Assembly (NCBI GenBank): GCA_903934015.1
Contig: CAIZMI010000018.1
Coordinates: 1-48,874 of the forward strand
Length of the DNA: 48,874 nt
Reading direction: 5' to 3'
Source: an uncultured bacterium
GTDB lineage: Bacteria > Patescibacteriota > Andersenbacteria > UBA10190 > CAIZMI01
A program made the position numbers and the translations under genes. Position 1 is the first letter of the stretch, and every line of letters begins with the position of its first letter. Shown one piece after another: positions 38,997 to 46,763 of this stretch. Under the pieces are notes generated by a model, which did no database searches, was not told the origin of the DNA, and saw nothing but the letters and a program-made list of their open reading frames with translations.

Positions 38997-39446
38997 TTAT
39001 TCGCGGATCCTTTTGGCCAACGCTGCCAACTTTTCATCATCGGCACGTTTATGATCGTGGGAAGAAATATATCCCTCATATTGCTCAAAATATTTATCAA
39101 CATTGGATTTTATCGGTTTCCATTCTGCAATTTTAGTTCCGTGCATTGGAAAAAGTTTGGCATGAATATGATCAACCCCAAATCCTTCAAAAATCATCCC
39201 AGTACGCCCAGCGTCTTCCAATTTACTATCAAGCAATAAAGCTACTTTTTTTGCAGCCAACACCAGGCCAACTAAAACCTCTTCTGGCAAAACAAAAGCA
39301 TATGAAGAAAAGTGCTCTTTAGTGATTACCACTGAAAATCCTTCCGTGTTTGGAAAGATAGAAAGAAAGGCAATATGTTTTTCATCTTCCCAAATTTTAT
39401 GACAAGGCGCCTCTCCTTTTGCAATCTTACAAAATATACATTCCAT
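38997..39446 (-). CDS. HIT family nucleotide hydrolase/transferase
   Basis: 149 residues. N-terminal metal site CIFCKIAKGE with C-x-x-C, then the family block HIAFLSIFPNTEGFSVVITK and the catalytic triad region VDHIHAKLFPMHG. The middle (nucleophile) His is present, but the third His of H-x-H-x-H is replaced by Lys, a variant also found in other HIT lineages. These enzymes cleave or transfer nucleoside monophosphates. TATATT lies 7 nt before the ATG with no Shine-Dalgarno. Confidence 0.88.
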   Translation of the reverse strand: MECIFCKIAKGEAPCHKIWEDEKHIAFLSIFPNTEGFSVVITKEHFSSYAFVLPEEVLVGLVLAAKKVALLLDSKLEDAGRTGMIFEGFGVDHIHAKLFPMHGTKIAEWKPIKSNVDKYFEQYEGYISSHDHKRADDEKLAALAKRIRE

Positions 39447-39472
39447 ATCCTACAATATACATACATTTTGAA

Positions 39473-39502
39473 TAAAAAAAAGGCTGTAGCAATTGCTACA
39501 GC
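39473..39502 (-). terminator. Terminator of aspS
   Basis: Minus strand: GGCTGTAGC-aatt-GCTACAGCC followed by eight T. Confidence 0.92.
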
Positions 39503-39532
39503 CCGGAGTTACTTCGACAAAGAACTGACTAA

Positions 39533-40831
39533 TCAGGGCGCGAGCCGTGTCGGACCGCGATAGAGGAACGTGACCTCTCGTACGTTTTTGATCCCAAGCA
39601 GGACCATCAGCATTCGCGTGAGTCCGAAACCGAAGCCACCGTGAGGGGGACAACCGTAGCGGAAACAGTCCAAGTAATACTTGATGGGATCAAGCGTAAG
39701 ACCTTTCTCCTGCGCCTGCTGGATGAGAACATCATACCGGTGCTCTCGCTGTGCACCCGTCGTTACCTCCAACCCCTTCCATAAAAGATCGAAGCTTTTC
39801 GTGGTCACACCATCAGGATGACGCATGTGGTAAAACGGCCGCACAGAAATCGGATAATCCGTCACAAACACGAAATCGTGTCCGGTTTGCTCTTTGATGT
39901 GAGAACAAAGCAACCGCTCGCCCTCCGGATCAAGGTCCCCCTTGGTCTCAGCGGAAAGCACGTGACCACGCTTCGCAAGGATTTCATAAGCTTCCGTCAT
40001 CGTGACTCGTGGAAACGGAACCGACGGTACCTCCACCTCAACACCGAACGTCTCGGCAATTGCCGGGCCGTGTTTGCATTTAATGGACTGCAGAACATAT
40101 TGGATCCAACGCTCTTCGAACTGCATCACATTTTCGTGCGATTCGACCCACGAAATTTCCACGTCGACACTTGTGAACTCGGTGTCATGACGAGAGGTAA
40201 AAGATGGGTTAGCCCGAAAAACCGGTCCTACCTCAAACACGCGATCAAAACCGGCCGCCATTGCCATTTGTTTGTAAAACTGAGGCGATTGCGCGAGGTA
40301 AGCTTTCCCGCCAAAATACTCGACTGTGAAAAGCTCCGCCCCGGACTCACTCGCACTTCCCATAAACTTCGGCGAATGCAGTTCAATGAAACCATGCTCC
40401 GTCCAGTATCGACGCATCGCATGTTCCGCCGAGGTCTGTACCTGAAAGACCAAGTTATTTCTCGGCCGTCGCAGGTCAAGGAAACGCCAGTCCAATCGCA
40501 GATCCAATCCAGAGTCCTCCGAAACGGGAAGTTGCTGAGGAGCCGGATTCACGACTGAAAGTTGATGAACGAGAATTTCCAACTGACCAAGTTTCACCCT
40601 GTCGTTCGCGATAACCCGGCCCGTGATCTCTACCGCCGACTCGGGCGTCAACGAAGAGATACGACTACTCAAATCATCACCCTTCTTTTCGCGAACAACC
40701 TGCACGCAACCGGTATGGTCGCGTACGACCACAAATTGCATCTTCTTCTGATCGCGAATGCTTTGCACCCATCCCTTAACAACGATATCCTCGCCAACTG
40801 CGCGAGCGAGATTACAAACCAGAGTACGCAT
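39533..40831 (-). CDS. aspS: Aspartyl-tRNA synthetase, archaeal/eukaryotic-type (short form)
   Basis: 432 residues from ATG 40831 with AAGGAG upstream; the track start at 40852 is too long. An OB-fold anticodon domain (GWVQSIRDQKKMQFVVVRDH) is followed by a class II core. Motif 2 is FRANPSFTSRHDTEFTSVDV, then YPISVRPFYHM, GLEVTTGAQREHRY, and motif 3 PPHGGFGFGLTRMLM. The usual bacterial AspRS is near 590 residues with a GAD insert, which is absent here. Such AspRS can be Asp-specific or also charge tRNA-Asn. AsnRS lies just upstream, so full discrimination is plausible. Confidence 0.9.
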   Translation of the reverse strand: MRTLVCNLARAVGEDIVVKGWVQSIRDQKKMQFVVVRDHTGCVQVVREKKGDDLSSRISSLTPESAVEITGRVIANDRVKLGQLEILVHQLSVVNPAPQQLPVSEDSGLDLRLDWRFLDLRRPRNNLVFQVQTSAEHAMRRYWTEHGFIELHSPKFMGSASESGAELFTVEYFGGKAYLAQSPQFYKQMAMAAGFDRVFEVGPVFRANPSFTSRHDTEFTSVDVEISWVESHENVMQFEERWIQYVLQSIKCKHGPAIAETFGVEVEVPSVPFPRVTMTEAYEILAKRGHVLSAETKGDLDPEGERLLCSHIKEQTGHDFVFVTDYPISVRPFYHMRHPDGVTTKSFDLLWKGLEVTTGAQREHRYDVLIQQAQEKGLTLDPIKYYLDCFRYGCPPHGGFGFGLTRMLMVLLGIKNVREVTFLYRGPTRLAP

Positions 40832-40927
40832 TGAAGTTCTCCTTCGTTTCAAGAAACAACATCAACATCCTTCACCACAAGGCAAAGGACACATCCTGCC
40901 ACAAGGCAAAATGCTCACCGAGGTGAT

Positions 40928-42316
40928 TTATGGATAGACCTTGCGTCGAAAAGTTCGCGGGAAAGGAATGGTATCACGAACATGTGGAACATCGAGCAAC
41001 CAACGAATGAGCCGCTCGACGCCAATTCCAAAACCTCCGTGCGGTACGCAACCAAATTCCCGCAATTGTCGAACCCAATCGTAACGAGTGTCACCGGTTT
41101 TGCCTTTTTCCGCCATGCGCTCTTCAATTTCAGCAAGATCGGCAGACTTTTCCGCGATGCCAAGCAGTTCTCCGTAACCATTCGTGGCAATTAGATCGGC
41201 TGTCATTGTAACGCGTGGATCGTCCTTATCGATCACGTACGGAAAGGGCTCAACCTTTCGCGGAATACCTGTGATCCAAAAAGGTGAAGCAAACTGCTTC
41301 GACAAAGCCGCTTCTTCCAATGAACCCATACTTGTTCCGAATTCGAACGGAATACCAAGTTGATTCAAGCGTCGAACAGCATCGACATAACTGATCCGTG
41401 GAAATGGTACCGACAATCCGTCGACACACATCCTTGTTCCCAGCACCTGTTCAATATCGACGCATTCATCAGCGCAAAAACCAACAACCGAACTAATCAA
41501 GTCCTCAACAATCAAAAACAGATCCTCGAGATTAACCCAAGCAAGTTCACCTTTGATATGCCAATACTCCATGAGATGACGCTTGCTTCTGGTTTCCTCT
41601 GCCCGAAAACTCGGACCGATGTTGTACACCTTCTCGAAAGCATGAACGGCACTCTCAAGATAGAACCCAACACATTGTGTGAGGAAAATGTTTTCACCGT
41701 TCACTTCTAGAGACATCGCATTCCGATCTTCATAAAGCGGAGCTGCTGTAAGAATGGGCGCCGTGATTTCGATAAACCCTTTTCGACGAAACCACTCATG
41801 GATTGCCCCCATCATCCGATGACGAAATAGCAAGATTGTCGCGACTTTTTCGTTTCGAATATAGAGGTGACGATTCCGCAACAAGTGATCAGCCAACCGT
41901 TCATCCGTAACATCAATGACGCTATGCGGTCTCGGACTAAAATCTGCCGGAGCGTTTCCAATAATGTCCAAAGAAGAAAGATGGAGTTCTAGCCCACTGG
42001 GACCGCACTGCAGATTTCCAACCGCCCTGACCGATGATTCCACTGACAATGTTTTGGCTGTAGAAAAAACCTTCGCGCCAGCCTGACTCGCATTCGTTTT
42101 CCTTACAGCAACGGCTAAAGATGATCCTGTATCACAAGACGCATCGGAGCCCTCCCCACTTTTTGCAACCGCCTGAATCGTACCTGTCGAGTCACAGAGA
42201 TCAAGAAAAACAATCTGCCCAAGATCCCTACGCGACTTCACCCAAGAAAGCAATTCGACCTCAACCCCCTCACGCCTTCTGCCGCGAAGTAGGTCTTTTA
42301 CGTAGGTCGTCTTCAT
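40928..42316 (-). CDS. asnS: Asparaginyl-tRNA synthetase-like class II enzyme
   Basis: 462 residues with GGAG before the ATG. The N-terminal OB fold (SWVKSRRDLGQIVFLDLCDS) has an extra Ser/Ala-rich insertion at about 52-95. The AsnRS-type core reads FLTQCVGFYLESAVHAFEKV, motif 2 FRAEETRSKRHLMEYWHIKG, then PHGGFGIGVERLIRWLLDVP and the C-terminal IPFPRTFRRKVYP typical of AsnRS. It attaches Asn to tRNA-Asn. It is followed by aspS on the same strand 97 bp away, each with its own ribosome site. Confidence 0.85.
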   Translation of the reverse strand: MKTTYVKDLLRGRRREGVEVELLSWVKSRRDLGQIVFLDLCDSTGTIQAVAKSGEGSDASCDTGSSLAVAVRKTNASQAGAKVFSTAKTLSVESSVRAVGNLQCGPSGLELHLSSLDIIGNAPADFSPRPHSVIDVTDERLADHLLRNRHLYIRNEKVATILLFRHRMMGAIHEWFRRKGFIEITAPILTAAPLYEDRNAMSLEVNGENIFLTQCVGFYLESAVHAFEKVYNIGPSFRAEETRSKRHLMEYWHIKGELAWVNLEDLFLIVEDLISSVVGFCADECVDIEQVLGTRMCVDGLSVPFPRISYVDAVRRLNQLGIPFEFGTSMGSLEEAALSKQFASPFWITGIPRKVEPFPYVIDKDDPRVTMTADLIATNGYGELLGIAEKSADLAEIEERMAEKGKTGDTRYDWVRQLREFGCVPHGGFGIGVERLIRWLLDVPHVRDTIPFPRTFRRKVYP

Positions 42317-42523
42317 GACTTTTCTCCGTATTTAGTTGACAACGAACGTATTCCCACCACCAGGCAGAAATATACTCTCCCAATCACAAGACCAGAAGAA
42401 CATTTATTCTTCGCACAACTATCATATTTAGTCAAATTTTTTCGGTTCTGTTTTTAAATACTTTCTAAACTCAATACCCTGAATAGGGATACTAAAATAC
42501 GCTATCATTAGGAATAATCTTCT

Positions 42524-42616
42524 GTGGCTCCGCGGGTCGGTGGACTACCGAACCAGAATCACAAGCATGCAAAAGAGAATTGTATGTTTACCCCACCCCT
42601 GACTACACTATTGTTT
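42524..42616 (+). ncRNA. Structured repeat with GGTCGGTGG..CTACCGAACC, copy 1
   Basis: Two hairpins: GGTCGGT/ACCGAACC (one bulge) and AAGCATGC/GTATGTTT (two G-U pairs). They are followed by the invariant TACCCCACCCCTGACTACAC + TATTG. A second copy is at 45259-45352. G-U pairs on the plus strand suggest it is read as plus-strand RNA. The track ORF 42524..42712 is its translation. The rest of the 42317-42523 gap shows no gene. Confidence 0.5.
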
Positions 42617-42617
42617 T

Positions 42618-42650
42618 TTAAAAAAAATACCGACCTATTCACCGGTCGGT
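42618..42650 (-). terminator. Terminator of the 42682 gene
   Basis: Minus strand: ACCGACC..GGTCGGT followed by ATTTTTTT. Confidence 0.85.
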
Positions 42651-42681
42651 TTAACTTACTAATGATCTCATTCCTGCCGGG

Positions 42682-42963
42682 TCATTCGTTGTCGCGGTCA
42701 TTGGGACGATAATTCACAAAAACAACACCTTCTTGCACATTCGGTGCGGCTTCGCCGATAAATTTCGCCGTTACTCTCGGCGAACTGATCCATTCACCGA
42801 AGCGACATTCAGGCAACGACGGCGGACCATCGTCTTTATGATCAGGTGACGAGGCATATCTCGCCGCAAGTTCTCGTGCTCGATCCTCACCATTGCAAGC
42901 AACAACGAAACCACAGTATTCACCCCGACAGGCGTCTTTGCGCCGTAAAATGAACAATTGCAT
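42682..42963 (-). CDS. Hypothetical protein (93 aa)
   Basis: ATG 42963 with AAGGGG 9 nt upstream. A small alpha/beta protein starting MQLFILRRKDACRGEYCGFV, with a helix (GEDRARELAARYASS), a Pro/Asp-rich loop and C-terminal strands (TAKFIGEAAPNVQEGVVFVN). No family recognised. It is a complete cassette: promoter 43018-43046, terminator 42618-42650. Codons are G/C-rich. The track ORF 42771..43070 is a shadow. Confidence 0.65.
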   Translation of the reverse strand: MQLFILRRKDACRGEYCGFVVACNGEDRARELAARYASSPDHKDDGPPSLPECRFGEWISSPRVTAKFIGEAAPNVQEGVVFVNYRPNDRDNE

Positions 42964-43017
42964 GGCAGTATCCCCTTCGTAAAGATGGTTCTAATCCCAA
43001 AAAACAGACGACTCATA

Positions 43018-43046
43018 ACAATAATCTGATTAATTGTTTTTGTCAA
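43018..43046 (-). promoter_or_regulatory. Promoter of the 42682 gene
   Basis: Minus strand: TTGACA (43041-43046), 17-nt spacer, TATTGT (43018-43023). Confidence 0.7.
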
Positions 43047-43097
43047 CATCGTTGGGTAATGTGCACACACATATGGCGGTTTCTCTAAGATGGGAGA

Positions 43098-44054
43098 ATG
43101 AGCGTAAATATGGCAAAAACAATTAAAGAAGAAAGACTAAGGTGGGTCCTGCCGATTGTTAATAAGGAGATAAAGCTTTGTGATGCCGCAAAGGTGTGTC
43201 CGTATGGCAAAAGAAGTCTGGAAAGATGGGTGGCGATATTTAAAGAACATGGAGAAGAAGCACTGGAACCAAAATCAACAAGACCAAAAACATCACCAAA
43301 GGAGACACCGATCAGGATTAAGGAGGAAATTGTTTCACTCAGAAAAAAGACAAAGGTCTGTGCAAAGAAGCTGTATTGGGAACTTCGGGATCAAGGACTA
43401 CCCGTCAAAGAGCGGACGATCGGCAAAATTCTCAAACAAGAGAATCTGACTCGCAGATATCGAGTGAAGAAAGTTAAGTATAAGTATCTTAAAGCCCTTC
43501 TTAAGCCAGGAGAGCTAGTTGAGATCGATGTGAAGTATGTGCCGGGAAGAGTGGCAGGCAGGCGCTATTTCCAATATACAGCGATTGATTGTGCTTCCCG
43601 GTGGAGGTATCTGGCTGTGTATGATAATGAAACCAATTATCATTCCGTCTTGTTTCTGAACGAAGTAATTAAGCGATTCCCTTATCAGATTAAAGCAATC
43701 AAAACGGACAACGGAGCTATTTTCACCAACCACTATCAAACATACAAAAGAAGTGATTTCTCTGTTAAAACACTCCACGCACTTGATCAATTCTGTGCGG
43801 AAAACAACATCATTCATTATCTGATTGATCCAGGAAAACCAGCACAAAACGGAAAAGTTGAACGCAGTCACCGTTCGGATCAAGAAACATTCTATGACCG
43901 AAATACGTTTTATTCTTTCTCTGATTTGCAAATCAAACTGCTACTATGGAATATTGAATATAACAACTTGAGACACTGCGGTTTAAGCGGGATCAGCCCG
44001 AATCAATACCTCGCTAATTATTTAATAGCGAATCCGCCAAATGTCATTGCCTAA
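43098..44054 (+). mobile_element. IS481-like transposase (DDE integrase core)
   Basis: 318 residues: N-terminal helix-turn-helix (LCDAAKVCPYGKRSLERWVA), a second HTH-like part (VCAKKLYWELRDQGLPVKER) and an rve core. The D-D-E triad is in LVEIDVKYVPG, IKTDNGAIFTN and PAQNGKVERSHRSDQETFYD. It is intact, so it may be active. I could not find convincing terminal inverted repeats; TTGGGTAATGTGCACACACAT upstream is the only candidate left end. It lies among several structured repeats. Confidence 0.85.
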
Positions 44055-44128
44055 AACAGTTGTATCTGGTTCGAAACCCCGATTTCGGTATACAAAAATA
44101 ACTGCTAACTATAGCGATTATTTCAGAT

Positions 44129-44224
44129 GCTCCCCTGAAGCAGAACAAAGTTCGCTTCAGGGGTAAGCCATGAAGTGCAAAAAATTCGGCTTTTGGCCGA
44201 ATTTTTTTCTACTTCATGGCTCCC
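44129..44224. repeat. Two-hairpin repeat with CCATGAAGT..ACTTCATGG, copy 1
   Basis: Hairpin 1 is CCCCTGAAGC..GCTTCAGGGG. Hairpin 2 has outer stem GCCATGAAGT/ACTTCATGGC and inner AATTCGGC-tttt-GGCCGAATT with a T run. Hairpin 2 is identical in copy 2 at 46031. Read on the minus strand, it is tRNA-like GGGAGCCA followed by a terminator. Confidence 0.75.
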
Positions 44225-44264
44225 TCTATTGAATACGTTTAGAACTGTTGATTGGGGGAAAATT
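44220..44264. repeat. Repeat family with core ATTGAATACGTTTAGAAC, copy 3 (partial)
   Basis: CTCCCTCTATTGAATACGTTTAGAAC then TGTTGATTGGGGGAAAATTC. Only the right part of the element is present; the left part is replaced by the two-hairpin repeat. The wider 44055-44402 gap holds no gene. Confidence 0.7.
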
Positions 44265-44312
44265 CGCGCGGAAATGACAAAATTAGCATTACTTTATAAT
44301 TTTCAAACTTAA

Positions 44313-44349
44313 TAAAAAAGAGCCCTATGCAATTTATTCGCACGGGCTC
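44313..44349 (-). terminator. Terminator of the 44403 gene
   Basis: Minus strand: GAGCCC..GGGCTC followed by TTTTTT. Confidence 0.7.
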
Positions 44350-44402
44350 GGAAAAACGGCGGCTCCACCTGACACACCCACGAACGCAAGTTGGTGTTGG
44401 CA

Positions 44403-44960
44403 TTATGGGCGGAAGACGAGCTGGCTACGCTCCCAGGAAATGCAGGCGAATGCCTTGTCAACGGTTGCGGTGGGATACTTTTCTTCCATTCGCTTCCGCA
44501 TCTGGTCCGCCTCAACCAGTTCGATTCCATCGAGTGGACCGTAGGGCTTATCGTCCCACGCCTTCGCGTTGCGCACGAACAAAGTTGTGATGCCTCGCCT
44601 CTTGCAGACGTCTTCCAGATCGCGCCGGAAACGAGCAGCCAAAACGCGGGAGCGGGCTTCATCCTTAATGATGTCGCATCGTTCTACGCCCACGGAGTAC
44701 TTGATCTCCGGTCGGCAGCACATGCACTTGAAAAGAAACGCCGCCGTCGACGCTGCTTCGTCGGTAGTGTTAAACACCAACCACCAGCGATGTCCTTTGC
44801 CACTTCGGCTGTTGAGCAACAAACCGAACTCAGGCATCAGAGATGAGGACAGAATGGTCATGCCGTCGTTTCCGTGGTCAAGCTGATCGGCTTCAAGAGG
44901 CACTTCCTGGGCTGTCTGGGACAGCACGTCCCGTAACAATGCATCACTATTCTCGGCCAT
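44403..44960 (-). CDS. Hypothetical protein (185 aa)
   Basis: ATG 44960 is chosen because AAGGAGGA precedes it and the promoter lies at 45016-45044; the track start at 45242 reads through both. The product is soluble, starting MAENSDALLRDVLSQTAQEV. It has a Gly/Arg segment (GLLLNSRSGKGHRWWLVFNT), a Cys cluster (FKCMCC, GVERCD) and a helical C-terminal part (RFRRDLEDVCKRRGI). No family recognised. It is a cassette with promoter, Shine-Dalgarno and terminator, and its codons are G/C-rich. Confidence 0.65.
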   Translation of the reverse strand: MAENSDALLRDVLSQTAQEVPLEADQLDHGNDGMTILSSSLMPEFGLLLNSRSGKGHRWWLVFNTTDEAASTAAFLFKCMCCRPEIKYSVGVERCDIIKDEARSRVLAARFRRDLEDVCKRRGITTLFVRNAKAWDDKPYGPLDGIELVEADQMRKRMEEKYPTATVDKAFACISWERSQLVFRP

Positions 44961-45015
44961 AAAAGTCTCCTCCTTCTGGAAAAGGACTAAGGTACATTCC
45001 AAAACACGAAGTAAC

Positions 45016-45044
45016 AGCATACTCCAAAACCACACACGTGTCAA
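45016..45044 (-). promoter_or_regulatory. Promoter of the 44403 gene
   Basis: Minus strand: TTGACA (45039-45044), 17-nt spacer, TATGCT (45016-45021). The inverted-repeat element begins 18 bp further upstream. Confidence 0.75.
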
Positions 45045-45062
45045 GTTCATAGTTAGTACGCG

Positions 45063-45204
45063 CTCACAGGTCAAGGAAGAACCATCGCGTCCGATCACGG
45101 AACGGAGCAACCTTGCTCCGTTCCGTGATCGGTGTTGATTAGCGTCACAAACACGGATCAACAACGCCGAAGCGATCGACATGTCTATTTCCTCAACCCG
45201 TGAG
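45063..45204. repeat. Three-way-junction inverted-repeat element, copy 2
   Basis: Outer arms CTCACAGGTCAAGG / CCTCAACCCGTGAG (11 of 14 pair). Inside are a perfect 20-bp hairpin CCGATCACGGAACGGAGCAA / TTGCTCCGTTCCGTGATCGG and a TGTTGAT/ATCAACA hairpin. It shares TACGCGCTCACAGGT and AAGGAA at its left end with copy 1 (5001-5022). The hairpin sequences differ but the layout is the same. It lies 18 bp from the -35 of the adjacent gene. Confidence 0.7.
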
Positions 45205-45258
45205 GGGTTACCATAGTTAAATGTTGGAGAATTTTTGACCAAATTATTCTTTTGTATT

Positions 45259-45352
45259 GTGGTTGCTCCGAGAGTCGGTGGTCTACCGAACCAGAACCGT
45301 GCTTATAAAGAAGAATGTTTGGTTACCCCACCCCTGACTACACTATTGTTTT
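45259..45352 (+). ncRNA. Structured repeat with GTCGGTGG..CTACCGAACC, copy 2
   Basis: Same ends as 42524-42616. The middle differs (CCGTGCTTATAAAGAAGAAT) but can still form a weaker second hairpin closed by AACC/GGTT. The last bases overlap the extended metallopeptidase frame on the other strand. Confidence 0.45.
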
Positions 45353-45933
45353 GCCTGAAACACCTTATCCAACACTCGTTTCAAGAATGCAATACTACTA
45401 TCGTCTTTATAGTAAACACGAAGCATTTTTTCAATTTGTTTACGCTCTAACCCCTACGCAATTAAGGATTCAAACTGTCTTGAAAATGCATACTCTTCAA
45501 CTTTATTGTTGGGATAAGTATCGCCTTGAATATCAACAAAAGCCGGCTCTTCTGAATCTTGTTGGTAGACTTTTGGATCATTCAGATATCTAAGACAATG
45601 AGCAAGCTCATGTGAAAGCCAATTAATTTCATCATTGCCTTTCCAATATTCTTGTTTTACGAGTACGACATTATTCTCAGCTGATGATTCAGATGGTTGA
45701 TTCTTTTCCCAAAGCACATCGGGAACAACCGCCACCGTCAAAGCGTACACTCTTTCATCGTTTAAAACGCGCAATTGATTTTGAAAGCGAAGTGGAACCT
45801 CGCTTGCATTCAATAAGCTAATTTGTTCGATTCCTTCGTTTCCTTGCTCTAGAAAATACTTTTTTAGGAACTCAATAGGCAATGAACTCTCGTCCGATTC
45901 ATCAGGCTGTACTCCTGGAGCACGTTCATTCAT
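45343..45933 (-). pseudogene. HExxH metallopeptidase-like gene interrupted by an in-frame TAG
   Basis: The first frame runs from ATG 45933 to TAG 45454 (159 residues). It has a zinc motif in NWLSHELAHCLRYL and a downstream Glu (EEPAF). The same frame goes straight on after the TAG with protein-like sequence, GLERKQIEKMLRVYYKDDSS and IAFLKRVLDKVFQAKQ, to a second TAG at 45343. A CAG-to-TAG change (SLIA-Q-GLER) would explain it. TATTAT lies 6 nt before the ATG (leaderless). It is either a recent nonsense mutation, read-through or a sequence error. The track ORF 45315..45593 on the plus strand is its antisense shadow. Confidence 0.65.
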
Positions 45934-45995
45934 GTCTTAATAATAAATGAGTTGTCTAGCTTGGTCTATCGGTTCGACAACCGACTTCCCTCCCC

Positions 45996-46026
45996 AAAAA
46001 TACCGCCATGATTAGCGGTATTTTTT
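45996..46026. terminator. Bidirectional terminator
   Basis: AAAAATACCGC-catgatta-GCGGTATTTTTT. It probably ends the ferredoxin transcript on the minus strand. Confidence 0.7.
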
Positions 46027-46030
46027 GTTA

Positions 46031-46128
46031 GCTCCCCCGAAGTAGATGCCACGGCATCACTTCAGGGTTCGCCATGAAGTGCAAAAAATTCGGCTTTTGG
46101 CCGAATTTTTTTCTACTTCATGGCTCCC
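46031..46128. repeat. Two-hairpin repeat with CCATGAAGT..ACTTCATGG, copy 2
   Basis: Hairpin 1 is GAAGT-a-GATGCC-ac-GGCATC-ACTTC, different in sequence from copy 1 but folding the same way. Hairpin 2 is identical to copy 1 over about 55 bp. Confidence 0.75.
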
Positions 46129-46146
46129 GCAATCGGACTCGAACTG
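46121..46146 (-). pseudogene. tRNA 3'-end remnant
   Basis: Minus strand: CAGTTCGAGTCCGATTGCGG + GAGCCA, a normal tRNA T-loop, acceptor strand and CCA, directly followed by the terminator-like hairpin of the repeat. The remainder of a tRNA is not present. Confidence 0.55.
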
Positions 46147-46157
46147 TTTTTTCCTTT

Positions 46158-46376
46158 TTACCCCACAATCGGAAAAACTTGTTTTCCGTCGTCATCATAG
46201 ATGTAGATTGCCAACGTTGGACAAGCTTTGGCAGATTCCAGGATGGCATTATCGTCCGCGCCTTTAGGGTTTGTCACAACCGCCTTCATTTCATCATCAA
46301 GAACATAAACATCCGGCGCCACGGCCAAACACGCTCCGGCACCGATACATAAATCTCTTTTTACTTCAATTCGCAT
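46158..46376 (-). CDS. Ferredoxin with three cluster Cys (probable [3Fe-4S])
   Basis: 72 residues, single-cluster bacterial ferredoxin type: RDLCIGAGACLAVAPDVY at 8-25 and AKACPTLAIYIYDDDGK near 50. In the C-x2-x-x2-C pattern the middle position is Ala, leaving three Cys ligands, as in [3Fe-4S] ferredoxins that serve P450s and other oxidoreductases. It carries electrons in the cytoplasm; the partner is not adjacent. The NDH-2-like protein and the flavin reductase in this window are possible but unproven partners. Confidence 0.88.
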   Translation of the reverse strand: MRIEVKRDLCIGAGACLAVAPDVYVLDDEMKAVVTNPKGADDNAILESAKACPTLAIYIYDDDGKQVFPIVG

Positions 46377-46400
46377 GGAAAATATTTTTTAAAAATACGA

Positions 46401-46476
46401 CGGAGATTGCTTCCCCACTTCGCTCTGATGAGCTACGCGGGGCACGACGATCCGCCTACGGGCGACCTCGCAAAGA
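46401..46476. repeat. Decayed CATTGCGAG-type dispersed repeat
   Basis: GGAGATTGCTTCCCC...GACCTCGCAAAGAC, related to 4827-4946 and 34583-34685. Confidence 0.5.
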
Positions 46477-46485
46477 CTAACGACT

Positions 46486-46647
46486 CTAACCGGAACTATT
46501 CTCGTTTTCGGGTTCAGTGATCCAATTCCAAAGGGAAACAATAAACCCACTACAAAAGTACCATATTGCGTATGGAATAATCCAAACAAAGAGTGTTTTC
46601 TCGATGATTGGCGCAAATATGTCGTCGATATCAACCAATTTGGCCAT
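46486..46647 (-). CDS. Small membrane protein (53 aa), too short for the ORF track
   Basis: ATG 46647 to TAG 46486: MAKLVDIDDIFAPIIEKTLF, then one aromatic-rich membrane helix (VWIIPYAIWYFCSGFIVSLW) and an acidic tail. The track ORF 46389..46634 is a shadow in another frame that continues into the repeat. No family recognised. Confidence 0.5.
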   Translation of the reverse strand: MAKLVDIDDIFAPIIEKTLFVWIIPYAIWYFCSGFIVSLWNWITEPENENSSG

Positions 46648-46763
46648 CGATACTATGCTTTCTTTGACTGTTTACCATTTACCGATAATGTAGCTGAAAA
46701 TCACTCCTTGTCAATGGCGACTGACATATTTGTAATATAATAATAACCTAACCTTTGTTGGAT

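Noticed and set aside
44063-44092. tRNA-like GGTTCGAAACCCCG string after the transposase
   Set aside because: No acceptor, D-arm or anticodon arm can be folded around it.
43041-44100. Terminal inverted repeats for the IS481-type element
   Set aside because: I could not align the two ends convincingly by eye.
42524-45450. Two plus-strand ORFs with similar peptides (APRVGGLPNQN)
   Set aside because: The similarity comes from the repeated DNA element; one frame stops soon and the hairpins explain the conservation better.
45454-45456. Genetic code with TAG read as an amino acid
   Set aside because: Several clear genes (10519, 15591, 17468, 9353) end in TAG at the expected place.
45315-45593. 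Plus-strand ORF of 92 codons
   Set aside because: It is antisense to the metallopeptidase frame, which has a zinc motif and protein-like continuation.
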